Origin: Verrucomicrobiia bacterium
Lineage (GTDB): Bacteria > Verrucomicrobiota > Verrucomicrobiia > Verrucomicrobiales > Akkermansiaceae
Length of the DNA: 64,000 nt
NCBI GenBank assembly: GCA_947462875.1
Contig: CANHQJ010000001.1
Span: forward strand, 186,001-250,000
Direction of reading: 5' to 3'
Shown: positions 1 to 8,622 of the stretch, piece after piece
How positions within the stretch are numbered: the first letter of the stretch is position 1
How the letters are laid out: the number at the start of each line of letters is the position of its first letter
Translations under genes and position numbers: made by a program
The notes under the pieces: generated by a model
Told to the model about the DNA's origin: nothing
What the model saw: only the letters and a program-made list of their open reading frames with translations
Database searches by the model: none

Positions 1-615
1 CCGCTGACGATCCGCGACAAGGAGACCAAGCAGGTCGAATTCTTGCGTGCGCACTCGGTGAAGGCGGCGAAAAAATACATCTACGATCCCGTCTCGATGC
101 GATTTTTCGGTGGCGGTGCACCGCAGACCCAACCGATGCAGGGACAGGAGTTTCCGAAGGATGTGGCGATTTATTGGGAGTTCAAAAACGAGGAGGCGAA
201 CGGTCTCGGCGTGCCACTGCCTGCCGGACGCATGCGCTTCTATCGCTCCGATGACAAGGACGGCAATCTCGAATTCGTCGGCGAAAACAACATCGACCAC
301 ACTCCGCGCAATGAATCGGTTTCACTCTTCACCGGCAATGCGTTTGACCTGGTCGGCGAGCGCAAAGTGGCGAATTTCCAACGCGACGACCGCGCCCAGT
401 GGGTGAAGGAAACCATCGAAGTAACCGTCAAAAACCGCTCCAAGGAGCCGAGGGAAATCATCGTGCGCGAGCATCTCTGGCGCTGGATGAACTGGAAGAT
501 CGAAAACGCCTCGATGGAGCACGTGAAGAAGGACGCGCAGAAAATCGAGTTCACCGTGAAGCTTGCGCCCGATGAGGAAAAGAAAGTCACCTACACCGCC
601 CACTACAGTTGGTAG
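1..615 (+). CDS. DUF4139-family protein, C-terminal part (5' end outside window)
   Basis: The frame is open from the left edge, so the start lies outside the window and about 204 codons are visible. The visible part has the conserved block of DUF4139 proteins: a strand with PLPAGRMRFY, then IDHTPRNE, then DLVGERKVANF, followed by alternating beta strands to the end at VTYTAHYSW. The family is beta-rich, usually exported, often preceded by a DUF4140 domain and a signal peptide, and has no established biochemical role. The next gene is on the same strand but has its own promoter-like sequence, so co-transcription is not certain. Confidence 0.75.
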   Translation, partial: PLTIRDKETKQVEFLRAHSVKAAKKYIYDPVSMRFFGGGAPQTQPMQGQEFPKDVAIYWEFKNEEANGLGVPLPAGRMRFYRSDDKDGNLEFVGENNIDHTPRNESVSLFTGNAFDLVGERKVANFQRDDRAQWVKETIEVTVKNRSKEPREIIVREHLWRWMNWKIENASMEHVKKDAQKIEFTVKLAPDEEKKVTYTAHYSW

Positions 616-646
616 TGGCGGACTGAAGTCCGCGCTCCCTTTGTTC

Positions 647-676
647 GTGACAAATGTGGCCAAGGGTTGCTGAATT
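647..676 (+). promoter_or_regulatory. candidate promoter of the EI24-like gene
   Basis: GTGACA (647-652) and TGAATT (671-676) are 18 bases apart and the -10 box ends 7 bases before the ATG at 684. The -10 match is weak; the spacing to the start codon is the same as at many other genes here. Confidence 0.3.
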
Positions 677-683
677 CCTGCCG

Positions 684-1424
684 ATGGAGATGGCTCATAC
701 GACTCGCCTTGGATTTACTCACGGACTCAAATCGCTGCCGAGGGCTTGTGGTGTGTTGCTGCGGGCGCCGCGGATTCTGTTGTGGCTGATTCCACCACTG
801 GTGATCACGTTGTTGTTGGATGTTCTCGCATTTTATTACGGCTATGGATGGCTGTGCTCGTGGATAAAGAGTCTGTTGCCTGTATCGTGGGACACTTCTT
901 GGCTGCATGCAGCGATAGGGGTGCTGTCAGCGGTTGCTGTGATTTTTTTGTTAGGGTGGAGTTTTGCCTGGGTCTATCTTACGATGACCAGTCCGTTTCA
1001 AGATTTCATATCGGCCGCCGTGGAGCGGGAGATTCATGGCGTTGCGGGACCGGAACCAGAGGGCTGGAAGGGCTTTCTCCGGAGTATCTGGCAGAGTGTG
1101 GTGCAGGCGATAGTGCTGACCTTGCTCACGCTGATTTTTTTGGTCATCGGGCTCGTGCCGCTGTTGGGGGCGATTGTGTTTTTTCTTTGGAGCGCGTTTG
1201 CGCTAGGGTATGCGTTTGTATCGATTCCCTCGGGACGTATGGCGCAGCGGTTTTCGGAGAGGCTTGCGTTTGTGCGTTGTCATCGGGGTGCGGTGCTGGG
1301 CTTGGGCGTGGTCATCGCGATCCTATCGCTAGTACCGATACTGAATGTGGTGTGCCTGCCGGTTTTTGTGATTGCGGGTACTTTGCTGTATCTCGATGCG
1401 CATCATCGTTCTAACGAAAAGTAA
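684..1424 (+). CDS. EI24/CysZ-like integral membrane protein
   Basis: About 246 residues with at least four long hydrophobic segments (residues roughly 20-45, 65-95, 125-165 and 210-240). The arrangement and the SPFQDFISAAVE segment after the second helix pair match the EI24 domain family, which includes the bacterial sulfate permease CysZ. The frame is open upstream to an ATG at 654, but the ATG at 684 is preferred because hydrophobic sequence follows a short basic N-terminus and a promoter-like sequence ends just before it. There are no sulfate assimilation genes nearby, so the substrate cannot be named. Confidence 0.65.
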   Translation: MEMAHTTRLGFTHGLKSLPRACGVLLRAPRILLWLIPPLVITLLLDVLAFYYGYGWLCSWIKSLLPVSWDTSWLHAAIGVLSAVAVIFLLGWSFAWVYLTMTSPFQDFISAAVEREIHGVAGPEPEGWKGFLRSIWQSVVQAIVLTLLTLIFLVIGLVPLLGAIVFFLWSAFALGYAFVSIPSGRMAQRFSERLAFVRCHRGAVLGLGVVIAILSLVPILNVVCLPVFVIAGTLLYLDAHHRSNEK

Positions 1425-1440
1425 AAAGGCGCGATGAGTT

Positions 1441-2754
1441 TTATCGTTTCGATGGCTCATTTTTCATGGGCACAGGGCGTTCCGGCTGAATGAATTCTAA
1501 AGGCCGCTCCCCGCGGAGCATCCGCGCGCCTTCGCCCGTGAGCCAGAGGTAGTGATCGCTGGGGAGGCCTTCGTAAGTCAGAAAAGGATTCGCTCCCACG
1601 GGCGGTTGGTTGGTGCATTTGAAGATGGCGGTGCCTTCATCCACTTCGTCAAACATGGCAACGTAGATCATCGTGGCTCCGGCCTGTTTCGCCGCGGCGA
1701 ACTGGGACCAAAGGAATTGTCCTTTGAGCCTGGGAATTTGGTCGAGTGGGAATTCTGGTTTGAGATTGTGCCAACTGAATCCGGGGAAAACGACGGACAG
1801 AAAATCCATCGATCGCTCGCGGCACCACTGACTGTCGGCTTTGTAGTATTTTTCCGCATGGGCCGTTGCCGTGGCGGGAGAGTGGTAGCGACCGGGCGTC
1901 CACGGGCTGAGGACATTGGCCAAGGCCAGGATTTCGTGCAGCGCCGGATCTTTGCTGGCATCGCGATTTTGTTCGCGCCAACCGGTGGGCACGCCGAGCA
2001 TGACGGAGCAGCCATCGGCGCGGAAAAATTCGATCAGTGCGCGGCATTCGTCGAGCGTGTACTTGCGGTCTTCGCCGGAGAAACCAATGCCCCAGATCGC
2101 GACGAGTGGTTTTCCTTCGTGATGCAGGTAGGCGGGATCTTTGCCGATGTGCATTTTGCTGCGCAGCATTTTCCAATCATCGATGACGATTTTTGTGCCT
2201 CCGGCGTGGATGCCGCTGAGGTCATACATGACGGCATAGGCGCGGCCGTGGAGGTTCGCACCCTCCCGGCAATTTGAGAGCACCATGTCCTTGTGATGGC
2301 GCAGGGATTCCGATTTGAGGCCATTGGCGAATCGTTGCACAAAGGCGCCGTCGATGCCGTAGTCGCGCATCCATTGGAAGTGCCGCACGACGGTCGCGCG
2401 ATGAAAGGAGCTGAAGACTTCCGCCGTTTTTCCATCGGCGTGTCGGAAGCCTGTGGCATAGCGTTCGTCCGCGCCGTATTCCGTCATATCGGGCCAGAGA
2501 TCGACGGTAACATTGCCCGGAGCGAACGGCTTCGATCCAGCGCGTGCCCAGTGCGTCCAGCCGAGCTTGGCGCCATCGGTGGGCGTATTGAACCAGCCTT
2601 GGTAGCCCGCCATGACTTTTCCCTGCAGGGTGGTGGTATCCACGCCTTTGACGCTGGTCTTGGCGTAGGGGACGAGCGGGTCCGCTTTCTCCTGCGCGCC
2701 GAGGAGAGTCAGGAGGGAAATGGCGAACCAAAGAGTGGCGATCAGTGATTTCAT
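1441..2754 (-). CDS. secreted glycoside hydrolase, GH71/GH99-like
   Basis: The protein has 437 residues starting with a signal peptide (about 1-19, ending near LLGAQE). It carries the block GYQGWFNTP early, ADERYATGF-type sequence, a middle LVAIWGIGF strand and a C-terminal YVAMFDEVDEGTAI, as seen in bacterial GH71/GH99-like proteins often annotated as xylosidase/arabinosidase. GH99 enzymes are endo-alpha-mannosidases and GH71 alpha-1,3-glucanases; neither activity can be assigned from sequence alone. The acidic pair in FDEVDEG is a candidate active-site element. The frame is open far upstream through the rhodanese gene, but the ATG at 2754 directly precedes the signal peptide. It lies last in a minus-strand run with the rhodanese and methyltransferase genes. 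Confidence 0.75.
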   Translation of the reverse strand: MKSLIATLWFAISLLTLLGAQEKADPLVPYAKTSVKGVDTTTLQGKVMAGYQGWFNTPTDGAKLGWTHWARAGSKPFAPGNVTVDLWPDMTEYGADERYATGFRHADGKTAEVFSSFHRATVVRHFQWMRDYGIDGAFVQRFANGLKSESLRHHKDMVLSNCREGANLHGRAYAVMYDLSGIHAGGTKIVIDDWKMLRSKMHIGKDPAYLHHEGKPLVAIWGIGFSGEDRKYTLDECRALIEFFRADGCSVMLGVPTGWREQNRDASKDPALHEILALANVLSPWTPGRYHSPATATAHAEKYYKADSQWCRERSMDFLSVVFPGFSWHNLKPEFPLDQIPRLKGQFLWSQFAAAKQAGATMIYVAMFDEVDEGTAIFKCTNQPPVGANPFLTYEGLPSDHYLWLTGEGARMLRGERPLEFIQPERPVPMKNEPSKR

Positions 2755-2824
2755 GTGAGACGCGTGATGGTGGGATGGATTCACAAAAGTAATCCGCTCT
2801 GCGGCGGATGATCGCTTGATTCGC

Positions 2825-3145
2825 TCAGGAAACGACGGGATAGCCCGCCTGAGTCCAAGCATCCATGCCGCCGGTGATGTTGGTTGCCTTGGTAAATCCC
2901 TGAGATTGGAGAAACTGCACGGCCCGTGCGGAGCGACCGCCGGCTTTGCAGTGCATGAACAATTCCCCGTCCTTCGGCCACTCGTCCATGTGTTCGGGAA
3001 CTGTCGCCAAGGGAACCAAGATGCTGCCCGCAATGGCTGCCTGTGCATGCTCGTCCGGCTCGCGGACATCGATCAAACGAACGTTTGTTTGATTTTGTAG
3101 GAGGCTGTGAAGCTCTTCTACGGTGATGGATGGGATGGTGGACAT
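2825..3145 (-). CDS. rhodanese-like domain protein
   Basis: This is a single rhodanese domain of 106 residues. It has the LIDVREPDEHAQAAI block and the active-site loop HCKAGGRSARA with the catalytic Cys, and ends with the typical GGMDAWTQAGYPV. Single-domain rhodaneses are cytoplasmic sulfur or persulfide transfer proteins, and no export signal is present here. It lies 24 bases downstream of the RNA methyltransferase gene on the same strand and is probably co-transcribed with it. Confidence 0.9.
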   Translation of the reverse strand: MSTIPSITVEELHSLLQNQTNVRLIDVREPDEHAQAAIAGSILVPLATVPEHMDEWPKDGELFMHCKAGGRSARAVQFLQSQGFTKATNITGGMDAWTQAGYPVVS

Positions 3146-3169
3146 GGTGAGGATTTGTTGTTTTAGGAG

Positions 3170-4402
3170 TTATTTCATCGGCCCGTCGAAGGTCATAATA
3201 TTTTCGACGTGTCGGGTATGCGGAAACAAATCGAAGGGTTGCACTTCCGTGAGCGTGAATCCGGCGGCGGTGAGGATCGCCAGATCGCGCACCTGGGTGG
3301 CGGGGTCACAGGAAACATACACCACGCGACGCGGGGCAAAGGCGATGAGTTGATCGAGAAATTCCGGCGTGCAGCCCTTGCGCGGCGGATCGATGACGAC
3401 CGTGGTCTCGCGCGCCGGGTAGGTGATGCCCTGAAAAATCGCCTCGGCACTGGCGGCGAGGAACGTGGCATTGCCGATGCCGTTTTTCTCCGCGTTTTTG
3501 CGCGCCCAATCGACCGCCGCCTCGGAGACTTCCACCGCGGCGACTTGCTGGAAATGCGGTGCCAGGCACAGCGCAAACAGGCCGGAGCCGCAGTAGGCGT
3601 CGATGAGGAATTGCGTTTCGGGCAGTCGTGCTTGTTTGGTCACGTAACCGACAAATTCTTCGAGGATGAACGGATTGTTCTGAAAAAACTCGCCCGCGAG
3701 GAAATCGAAACGCGTGGTGCCGCAGACCTCGGTGACCACGGCGTTGTTGTCCGTGGTGACGTGGCGTTGGTTTTGTTCGTCGATGGTCGCGCGCAGCAGC
3801 AAGGTGCCGCCTTTTTTTCCGGGGCGCAGTCGTGTGGCTTCGCGCACGGCAGGCAGCGCCTCGTTGATCTCCTTCATCGCGATCGGGCACTGCGGCACGT
3901 CGAGGATTTGCGAGCGGCGGCCCTGCGCGAGGAAGCCGATGGGCATGAACTCCTCGGCACTGCGCGGCTTTTGGTAATGCGGCGTGATTTTCGACCGATA
4001 ACCCCACTGCTGCGGCGAGGGATGACAGGGGTTGACGGGAAATGTCAGGCCGGCCATGTGCTTCATGAGCTCGGCGACCTGTCGTGTTTTCCAGGCCAGC
4101 TGCGCCTCATAGGAAAGATGCTGATACTGGCAACCACCGCATTCGCCGAACAGGGAGCAGGCCGGGGTGACGCGGTCGGGCGAGGGCGTGACGACCTCGA
4201 TGAGATCCGCCTGCGAAAAGTTTTTTTCATTCCGATAGATGCGGGCGCGCACCGTTTCGCCCGGCAGGCAGTGAGGCACGAAGACCACCCAGCCATCGAC
4301 CCGTGCCACGCCCATGCCGAGATTGGTCAACGAGTCGATGTGCAAGGTCAGTTCGTGATGATAGGGGAAAGGTTCGGGTCGGAATTTTTTCGGTGGTCGC
4401 AC
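3170..4402 (-). CDS. Fe-S 23S rRNA/tRNA uracil C5-methyltransferase (RlmD/TrmA family)
   Basis: SAM-dependent RNA m5U methyltransferase. The order of elements is a TRAM domain (LTNLGMGVARVDG), a C-x5-C-x2-C cluster (CSLFGECGGC) with a fourth Cys in VPQCPI for a 4Fe-4S centre, FFQNNPF, the SAM site DAYCGSGLFALCLA, the VVIDPPRKGC motif and the catalytic Cys in VYVSCDPAT. The presence of all four Cys suggests an RlmCD-like enzyme acting on 23S rRNA rather than TrmA, but the exact uridine is not predictable. The start is uncertain. I chose GTG at 4402 because the extra 19 residues from a TTG at 4459 are hydrophobic and unlike the family. There is no ATG before the TRAM domain. Confidence 0.85.
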   Translation of the reverse strand: MRPPKKFRPEPFPYHHELTLHIDSLTNLGMGVARVDGWVVFVPHCLPGETVRARIYRNEKNFSQADLIEVVTPSPDRVTPACSLFGECGGCQYQHLSYEAQLAWKTRQVAELMKHMAGLTFPVNPCHPSPQQWGYRSKITPHYQKPRSAEEFMPIGFLAQGRRSQILDVPQCPIAMKEINEALPAVREATRLRPGKKGGTLLLRATIDEQNQRHVTTDNNAVVTEVCGTTRFDFLAGEFFQNNPFILEEFVGYVTKQARLPETQFLIDAYCGSGLFALCLAPHFQQVAAVEVSEAAVDWARKNAEKNGIGNATFLAASAEAIFQGITYPARETTVVIDPPRKGCTPEFLDQLIAFAPRRVVYVSCDPATQVRDLAILTAAGFTLTEVQPFDLFPHTRHVENIMTFDGPMK

Positions 4403-4478
4403 GCCGATAGTGAGAAGGGAAGCAGGCACGAAGAAAAGAGCAAAATGCGATCCGCGCAAAATCGGCGGAAATGCGATG

Positions 4479-7400
4479 CTATTCTTGCGGAGGTGCGATC
4501 ACTAGCGTTCCTTTTCCTCCGATGAAAGCTGGATGGGAAATGGCATCGTAGCGGCCCGGCGGCAAAGTGGTGCCGTCCGGCAGCTGGATGTGCAGCGCGC
4601 AGGTCACACGCGTCTCCGCCGCGAGGTGGATGAGTGGATTTTCGCCGGTGAGAATCAGGGCTGCACCGTGCAGGGCATATCCATCGCTATGAAACTCGAT
4701 GCGGTTCACGCGCACGGGTGACGGCACCCGGACTTTTCCCGCTTTTCCGGTAAAGACCGCGCCATGGTCCTCTGCGCCGTAGTCCTGCCAATCGATGGCC
4801 ATCGCCCCATCATGCCAGTTTTTTTCGCTGCCGTTAGCCCACGTCCCGTCGCCGCCCTTCGCGTCCGCTCCCCAAAACAGCGGACTGGCGGAGGATGATT
4901 CGCCCTTGTAGACGCGTATGGCATCGATACTCAGGCGCGCGTGGGAAAAATTCACACCGCTTTGATTCGCCGCGTGGTGGAAATGGATCGTGTGTTTGCC
5001 CGGAACCAGATTCCTGAGACGGAACACGTGAGATTGGCTGATGGTGGCGGGAGCGTACTGGTTCAGACCCATCCACAGGGAAAATCCGTTGCTCTCCAAA
5101 GTGTAGTGTGCGGTGCGGGATGCGGAGTCACGCGTGGCAATCACTTCCACTCCGGATCCGGAAAAGGTGAGATGTCCCGTGGCGTGTTTGATCGTGCTCA
5201 CATGGACGTCGTCGCCGCATTCGAAAAGACCGCGATGTTTCTCCGCCTGCCAATAGTCTGGTCGGGTCACCACAAAGCCATCGAGAGCGGAGATGAATCC
5301 CGCGGGATGGGGATTGGTGTAGCGGCCCATGATCACATGGGGAGAATTTGTCAGGCCGCCGATCTTGGTCAGGGATCGCGTGGTCTGAGCGCCATGGCAA
5401 TGAACGGTGGAATGTTCCTTGCCATCGAGCGTCAGAACCAAATCCCCACTTCCATGCGCCGCTCCGCCCAGTACTTCCACACCAGTGCCGTGAAAGGAAA
5501 GCGTGAAGGTATGGCCGTTGATCCAACTGGCACCGCGCGGCTCCCATGGACCATCTAACGATGCGTAACGCGCGTCATGGCGGGTCGTGTCGGAAAAGAT
5601 CATCTGCGGGTCGCTGTCATTGATCAGATCGCTCACGCGAAAGGCATCGACCGTCATTTCGGCTCCGCCGCGTTTGATGGCTGTGAGCGTGTGCGGACCA
5701 CGGGCCAGTCCCGTCAGAGTGAAAACAGTGGTGAAATGGGCTGGCTCACCACTGTGGTCAATCGTCGTGTGAGGCTTGCCGTCCAAGAGGATTTCAATCT
5801 TTCCCCGACTTGGTCCGCGCGACCCGATCCATTCCACATCCGTGCCCGTGAAGGTGAAATGAAAGGCATCCCCATCGGCAGTGGCCCGGTGCCGATCCCC
5901 CCGGTATTCGTTTTCCGGCAGCATCCGCTCATAGCGCCAGGAGGAGTCTTCGTAGCGCATCGCGCGACTCGTATTGTTCACCAAGCCCACGCCGCCGGGG
6001 GTGATGGCATCCATCACGATGACGGTATCGGGTTTTTTCCACTCAACCCCATCGGGCAGGGTGAGTGTGATCCCGCGATGGCTCTGCTCAAGCGTAATGG
6101 CTTTTCCACCTTCCAGCAATCTCGCGCGTGCAAACACCTTTCCATCCGCCGCGGGCGGTAGGCGCAGCGAGCGACCCTGGGGTGCTTTCAGAACATGCAG
6201 GTATTCCTTACGGCCATCGGCGGATGAGGTGGCGACTCCCCATGTCAGGTCGGCGTAACGCACCACCGCGCCGCGGTACGGCGGCAGGTAGGATGTGCTG
6301 GTTCTGGTTCCCGTCACTGACTCGGCGATAGGGGCGAGGAGCCTGACAAAACCATCCAGGATGGGGCGAGCCTTTGGATCAAGTCCACCCATTTTTCCGC
6401 CGCCTGCGCCGATCGCATCGATGCTCCACTGAATGCCGCCTCCCATGGTGTTCGCCGCGGCCTGGATCACGGTTGTGATGAGCATGTCCTCGGGGGATTT
6501 GGCGGTCTGCGAAAAAATCTGATAGACGGAGGCGGCACGTCCTTCATGGAATTCCCACTGCACTTCCTGCACGCCTTCATCCACCCCATAGGTCTGGGTT
6601 CCGCCGTTGTTGTGTATCAAGATCAAGTCCGGATTCCGCTCCTTGATCGTTCGCAACAGGCGCGGATAGTCCACCACTTTGTCTTGGGTGCAGTCCTGGA
6701 AATTTTCATCGATCCACAGTCCATGCAGGCGATCTCCATATCGATCAACCAATTCGGCATAAAGATCGTTGATCCAATCGTTATGCGGTTCCGCCACTGG
6801 CTGATAGGGATGACAGTAAAACAATGCGGGCAATCCGCGTTTGCGGCATTCATCCAACAAATCGCCGAGCAAATCCCGTTGCGGACAACTCACGCGCCCG
6901 GGTGCCCATTTTTTCATCGCCTGACTGGGAAACAGCGGGCAAGCACCGGAATGCCAGGCGGTGAAAACGACGTACTGCGCTTTGGCTTCGATGAGTTGGT
7001 TGACGTAATTCGCCACATCAAACGCGTTCGCCAATTCATCGATCGTTTTCGCGACTGTGCCATCCTCGTTAGCCTGCAGTGCCGTCATGCCATAGCCATT
7101 CCATACATAGTGACTGAAGATTCCATATTTCAGTGTTTGCCACTGCTCGCGCCGCGATGATGTGGCATTCTGTTTTTCACCATTGCGATAGAGCCGGATG
7201 TTATTCTTGTCCGATTCCGGGAGTGATGCTTTCGCATTGCCGTAAAGATTGATCCGCAATCCGCCGGGTACGCGCGCCTTCGATAGATCCAGGGTCCCCT
7301 CATACACGGTGATCACTCCTTGCAAGGAGATATCTCCCTCTATCCGCAAGGTGCCCGCGCCGCTTTTGGAACATCCGCACATTCCTCCCGATTCCCTCAG

Positions 7401-7637
7401 ACCCGATTGGAAAATCACGTCCACCGGATCCGGCCCATCCTCAATCACAAATGAACTCACGGATGAGTTCTCCCCGGATAGCAACACCGGCAGGGAGACG
7501 ACGACCGTTTTCGCCGCAGGAAATACAAAACCCTTACGCCCGCTGTCGGCAACGGCTCCAGGCATGTCTCTGGGTTCTTGTGCCTGTGCCCATAGACACA
7601 GGGCCATGAGAAACAGGATTGATTGTGTTAGATTCAT
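4479..7637 (-). CDS. secreted multidomain alpha-L-fucosidase-like protein (GH29-like)
   Basis: 1052 residues with a signal peptide (1-20, cut near AQAQ). A beta-strand segment of autotransporter type follows (about 30-140, with VYEGTLDLSKA). The catalytic domain (about 165-480) resembles GH29 fucosidases: YGIFSHYVWNG near its start and GLWIDEN, whose Asp310 is the expected nucleophile. A small beta domain (about 490-560) and three similar jelly-roll-like modules (about 570-690, 690-800 and 800-920) follow, each with a 'GTGVEVLG'-like strand; these probably bind carbohydrate. The C-terminus (925-1052) again resembles autotransporter-associated strand repeats (GDGTWANGSEKNW, DHGAVFTGKAG). No PEP-CTERM or LPxTG anchor is seen. 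It likely acts outside the cytoplasm on fucosylated polysaccharide; the acid/base residue was not identified. Confidence 0.75.
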   Translation of the reverse strand: MNLTQSILFLMALCLWAQAQEPRDMPGAVADSGRKGFVFPAAKTVVVSLPVLLSGENSSVSSFVIEDGPDPVDVIFQSGLRESGGMCGCSKSGAGTLRIEGDISLQGVITVYEGTLDLSKARVPGGLRINLYGNAKASLPESDKNNIRLYRNGEKQNATSSRREQWQTLKYGIFSHYVWNGYGMTALQANEDGTVAKTIDELANAFDVANYVNQLIEAKAQYVVFTAWHSGACPLFPSQAMKKWAPGRVSCPQRDLLGDLLDECRKRGLPALFYCHPYQPVAEPHNDWINDLYAELVDRYGDRLHGLWIDENFQDCTQDKVVDYPRLLRTIKERNPDLILIHNNGGTQTYGVDEGVQEVQWEFHEGRAASVYQIFSQTAKSPEDMLITTVIQAAANTMGGGIQWSIDAIGAGGGKMGGLDPKARPILDGFVRLLAPIAESVTGTRTSTSYLPPYRGAVVRYADLTWGVATSSADGRKEYLHVLKAPQGRSLRLPPAADGKVFARARLLEGGKAITLEQSHRGITLTLPDGVEWKKPDTVIVMDAITPGGVGLVNNTSRAMRYEDSSWRYERMLPENEYRGDRHRATADGDAFHFTFTGTDVEWIGSRGPSRGKIEILLDGKPHTTIDHSGEPAHFTTVFTLTGLARGPHTLTAIKRGGAEMTVDAFRVSDLINDSDPQMIFSDTTRHDARYASLDGPWEPRGASWINGHTFTLSFHGTGVEVLGGAAHGSGDLVLTLDGKEHSTVHCHGAQTTRSLTKIGGLTNSPHVIMGRYTNPHPAGFISALDGFVVTRPDYWQAEKHRGLFECGDDVHVSTIKHATGHLTFSGSGVEVIATRDSASRTAHYTLESNGFSLWMGLNQYAPATISQSHVFRLRNLVPGKHTIHFHHAANQSGVNFSHARLSIDAIRVYKGESSSASPLFWGADAKGGDGTWANGSEKNWHDGAMAIDWQDYGAEDHGAVFTGKAGKVRVPSPVRVNRIEFHSDGYALHGAALILTGENPLIHLAAETRVTCALHIQLPDGTTLPPGRYDAISHPAFIGGKGTLVIAPPQE

Positions 7638-7701
7638 GAGGCCTAAAACGAAGGACGAGTCATTTTATCCTGTAACAATCTTTTCCCGAGAGTCCCCACG
7701 A

Positions 7702-8622
7702 TCAAGCCAACTGCGTGCGGAAGTAGGCGAGGGTGGTGGCGAGGCCTTCATCTAACGAAAAATTCGGTTGCCAACCGGCGGCGCGCAGTTTGTCAGAGCT
7801 CGCACGCGAGTGGCGCACGTCGCCGGGGCGTTCGGCGAGGTGGACGATGCGTGAGCGGCTGCCCGCTTCCGTGATGATTTTTTGCGCCAGATCGTTGATG
7901 GTGATCTGGCCACCATATCCGGCGTTGAAGGTGCCATGAATGTCGTTTTGCGCGGCAAAGGCCAGCGCGCCGACGATGTCCTTGACGTAGATGAAATCCC
8001 GTGTGGCACCGCCATCGCCGAAGATGGTGATGTCCTCGTTTTTCAACGCCTTTTCGATGAAGATCGGCACGGCGGCGGCATAGGCTCCTTTGGGGTCCTG
8101 GCGTGGGCCGAAAACGTTGAAGAAACGGATGGAGGCGCTTTGGATCCTGCCCTCGCGCCGGTAGAGTTCGAGGTAGTATTCGCCATCGAGCTTGGTGATG
8201 GCATACGGGCTTTTCGGCTCGGGGATCATCGTTTCGAGCTTGGGCACCGTGGGGTTGTCGCCATAGACCGCCGCAGAAGAAGCCAGCACGATTTTTTTCA
8301 CACCAGCGGCCGAGGCAGCCTCCAACACGTTGAGCAGGCCGTGCACATTGATGTCCACACACTCGCCGGGCTTGCTCATGGACTCTGGCACGCTGACCAG
8401 CGCGGCCATGTGGAAGATGTAGTCGATACCCTGCACGGCTTTCTCCACGATGGCGCGATCGGTGATGGAGCCTTCGATGAGAGTGACGGGCAAGCCATCG
8501 AGATTTTTCCGATAGCCGGTACGGAAGTTATCCAGCACGCGGATTTCCTCTGCGATCGATTGGAAATGTTGCGCGATGTGCGAGCCGATGAAGCCGGAGC
8601 CGCCCGTGATGAGAATTTTCAT
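7702..8622 (-). CDS. NAD-dependent sugar-nucleotide epimerase/dehydratase (extended SDR)
   Basis: 306 residues. The Rossmann motif is ITGGSGFIGSH near the N-terminus and the catalytic YxxxK is in SPYAITKLDGE; SSAAVYGD carries the catalytic Ser region. The profile is that of UDP-glucose or UDP-N-acetylglucosamine 4-epimerases (GalE/WbpP-like). Its ATG overlaps the stop of the upstream kinase (ATGA), so the two are translationally linked. With the kinase and nucleotidyltransferase it makes a short pathway from a sugar 1-phosphate to an epimerised nucleotide sugar. The frame is open upstream, but only the ATG at 8622 gives the N-terminal glycine-rich motif its normal position. Confidence 0.88.
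   Translation of the reverse strand: MKILITGGSGFIGSHIAQHFQSIAEEIRVLDNFRTGYRKNLDGLPVTLIEGSITDRAIVEKAVQGIDYIFHMAALVSVPESMSKPGECVDINVHGLLNVLEAASAAGVKKIVLASSAAVYGDNPTVPKLETMIPEPKSPYAITKLDGEYYLELYRREGRIQSASIRFFNVFGPRQDPKGAYAAAVPIFIEKALKNEDITIFGDGGATRDFIYVKDIVGALAFAAQNDIHGTFNAGYGGQITINDLAQKIITEAGSRSRIVHLAERPGDVRHSRASSDKLRAAGWQPNFSLDEGLATTLAYFRTQLA

Noticed and set aside
2755-3069. In-frame N-terminal extension of the GH71/99-like gene
   Set aside because: It would overlap the rhodanese gene in another frame, and the signal peptide starts exactly at the ATG at 2754.
3209-4525. 438-codon open frame antisense to the RNA methyltransferase
   Set aside because: The opposite strand has every motif of the RlmD/TrmA family; the antisense translation has no recognisable domain and is a shadow caused by high G+C at third codon positions.
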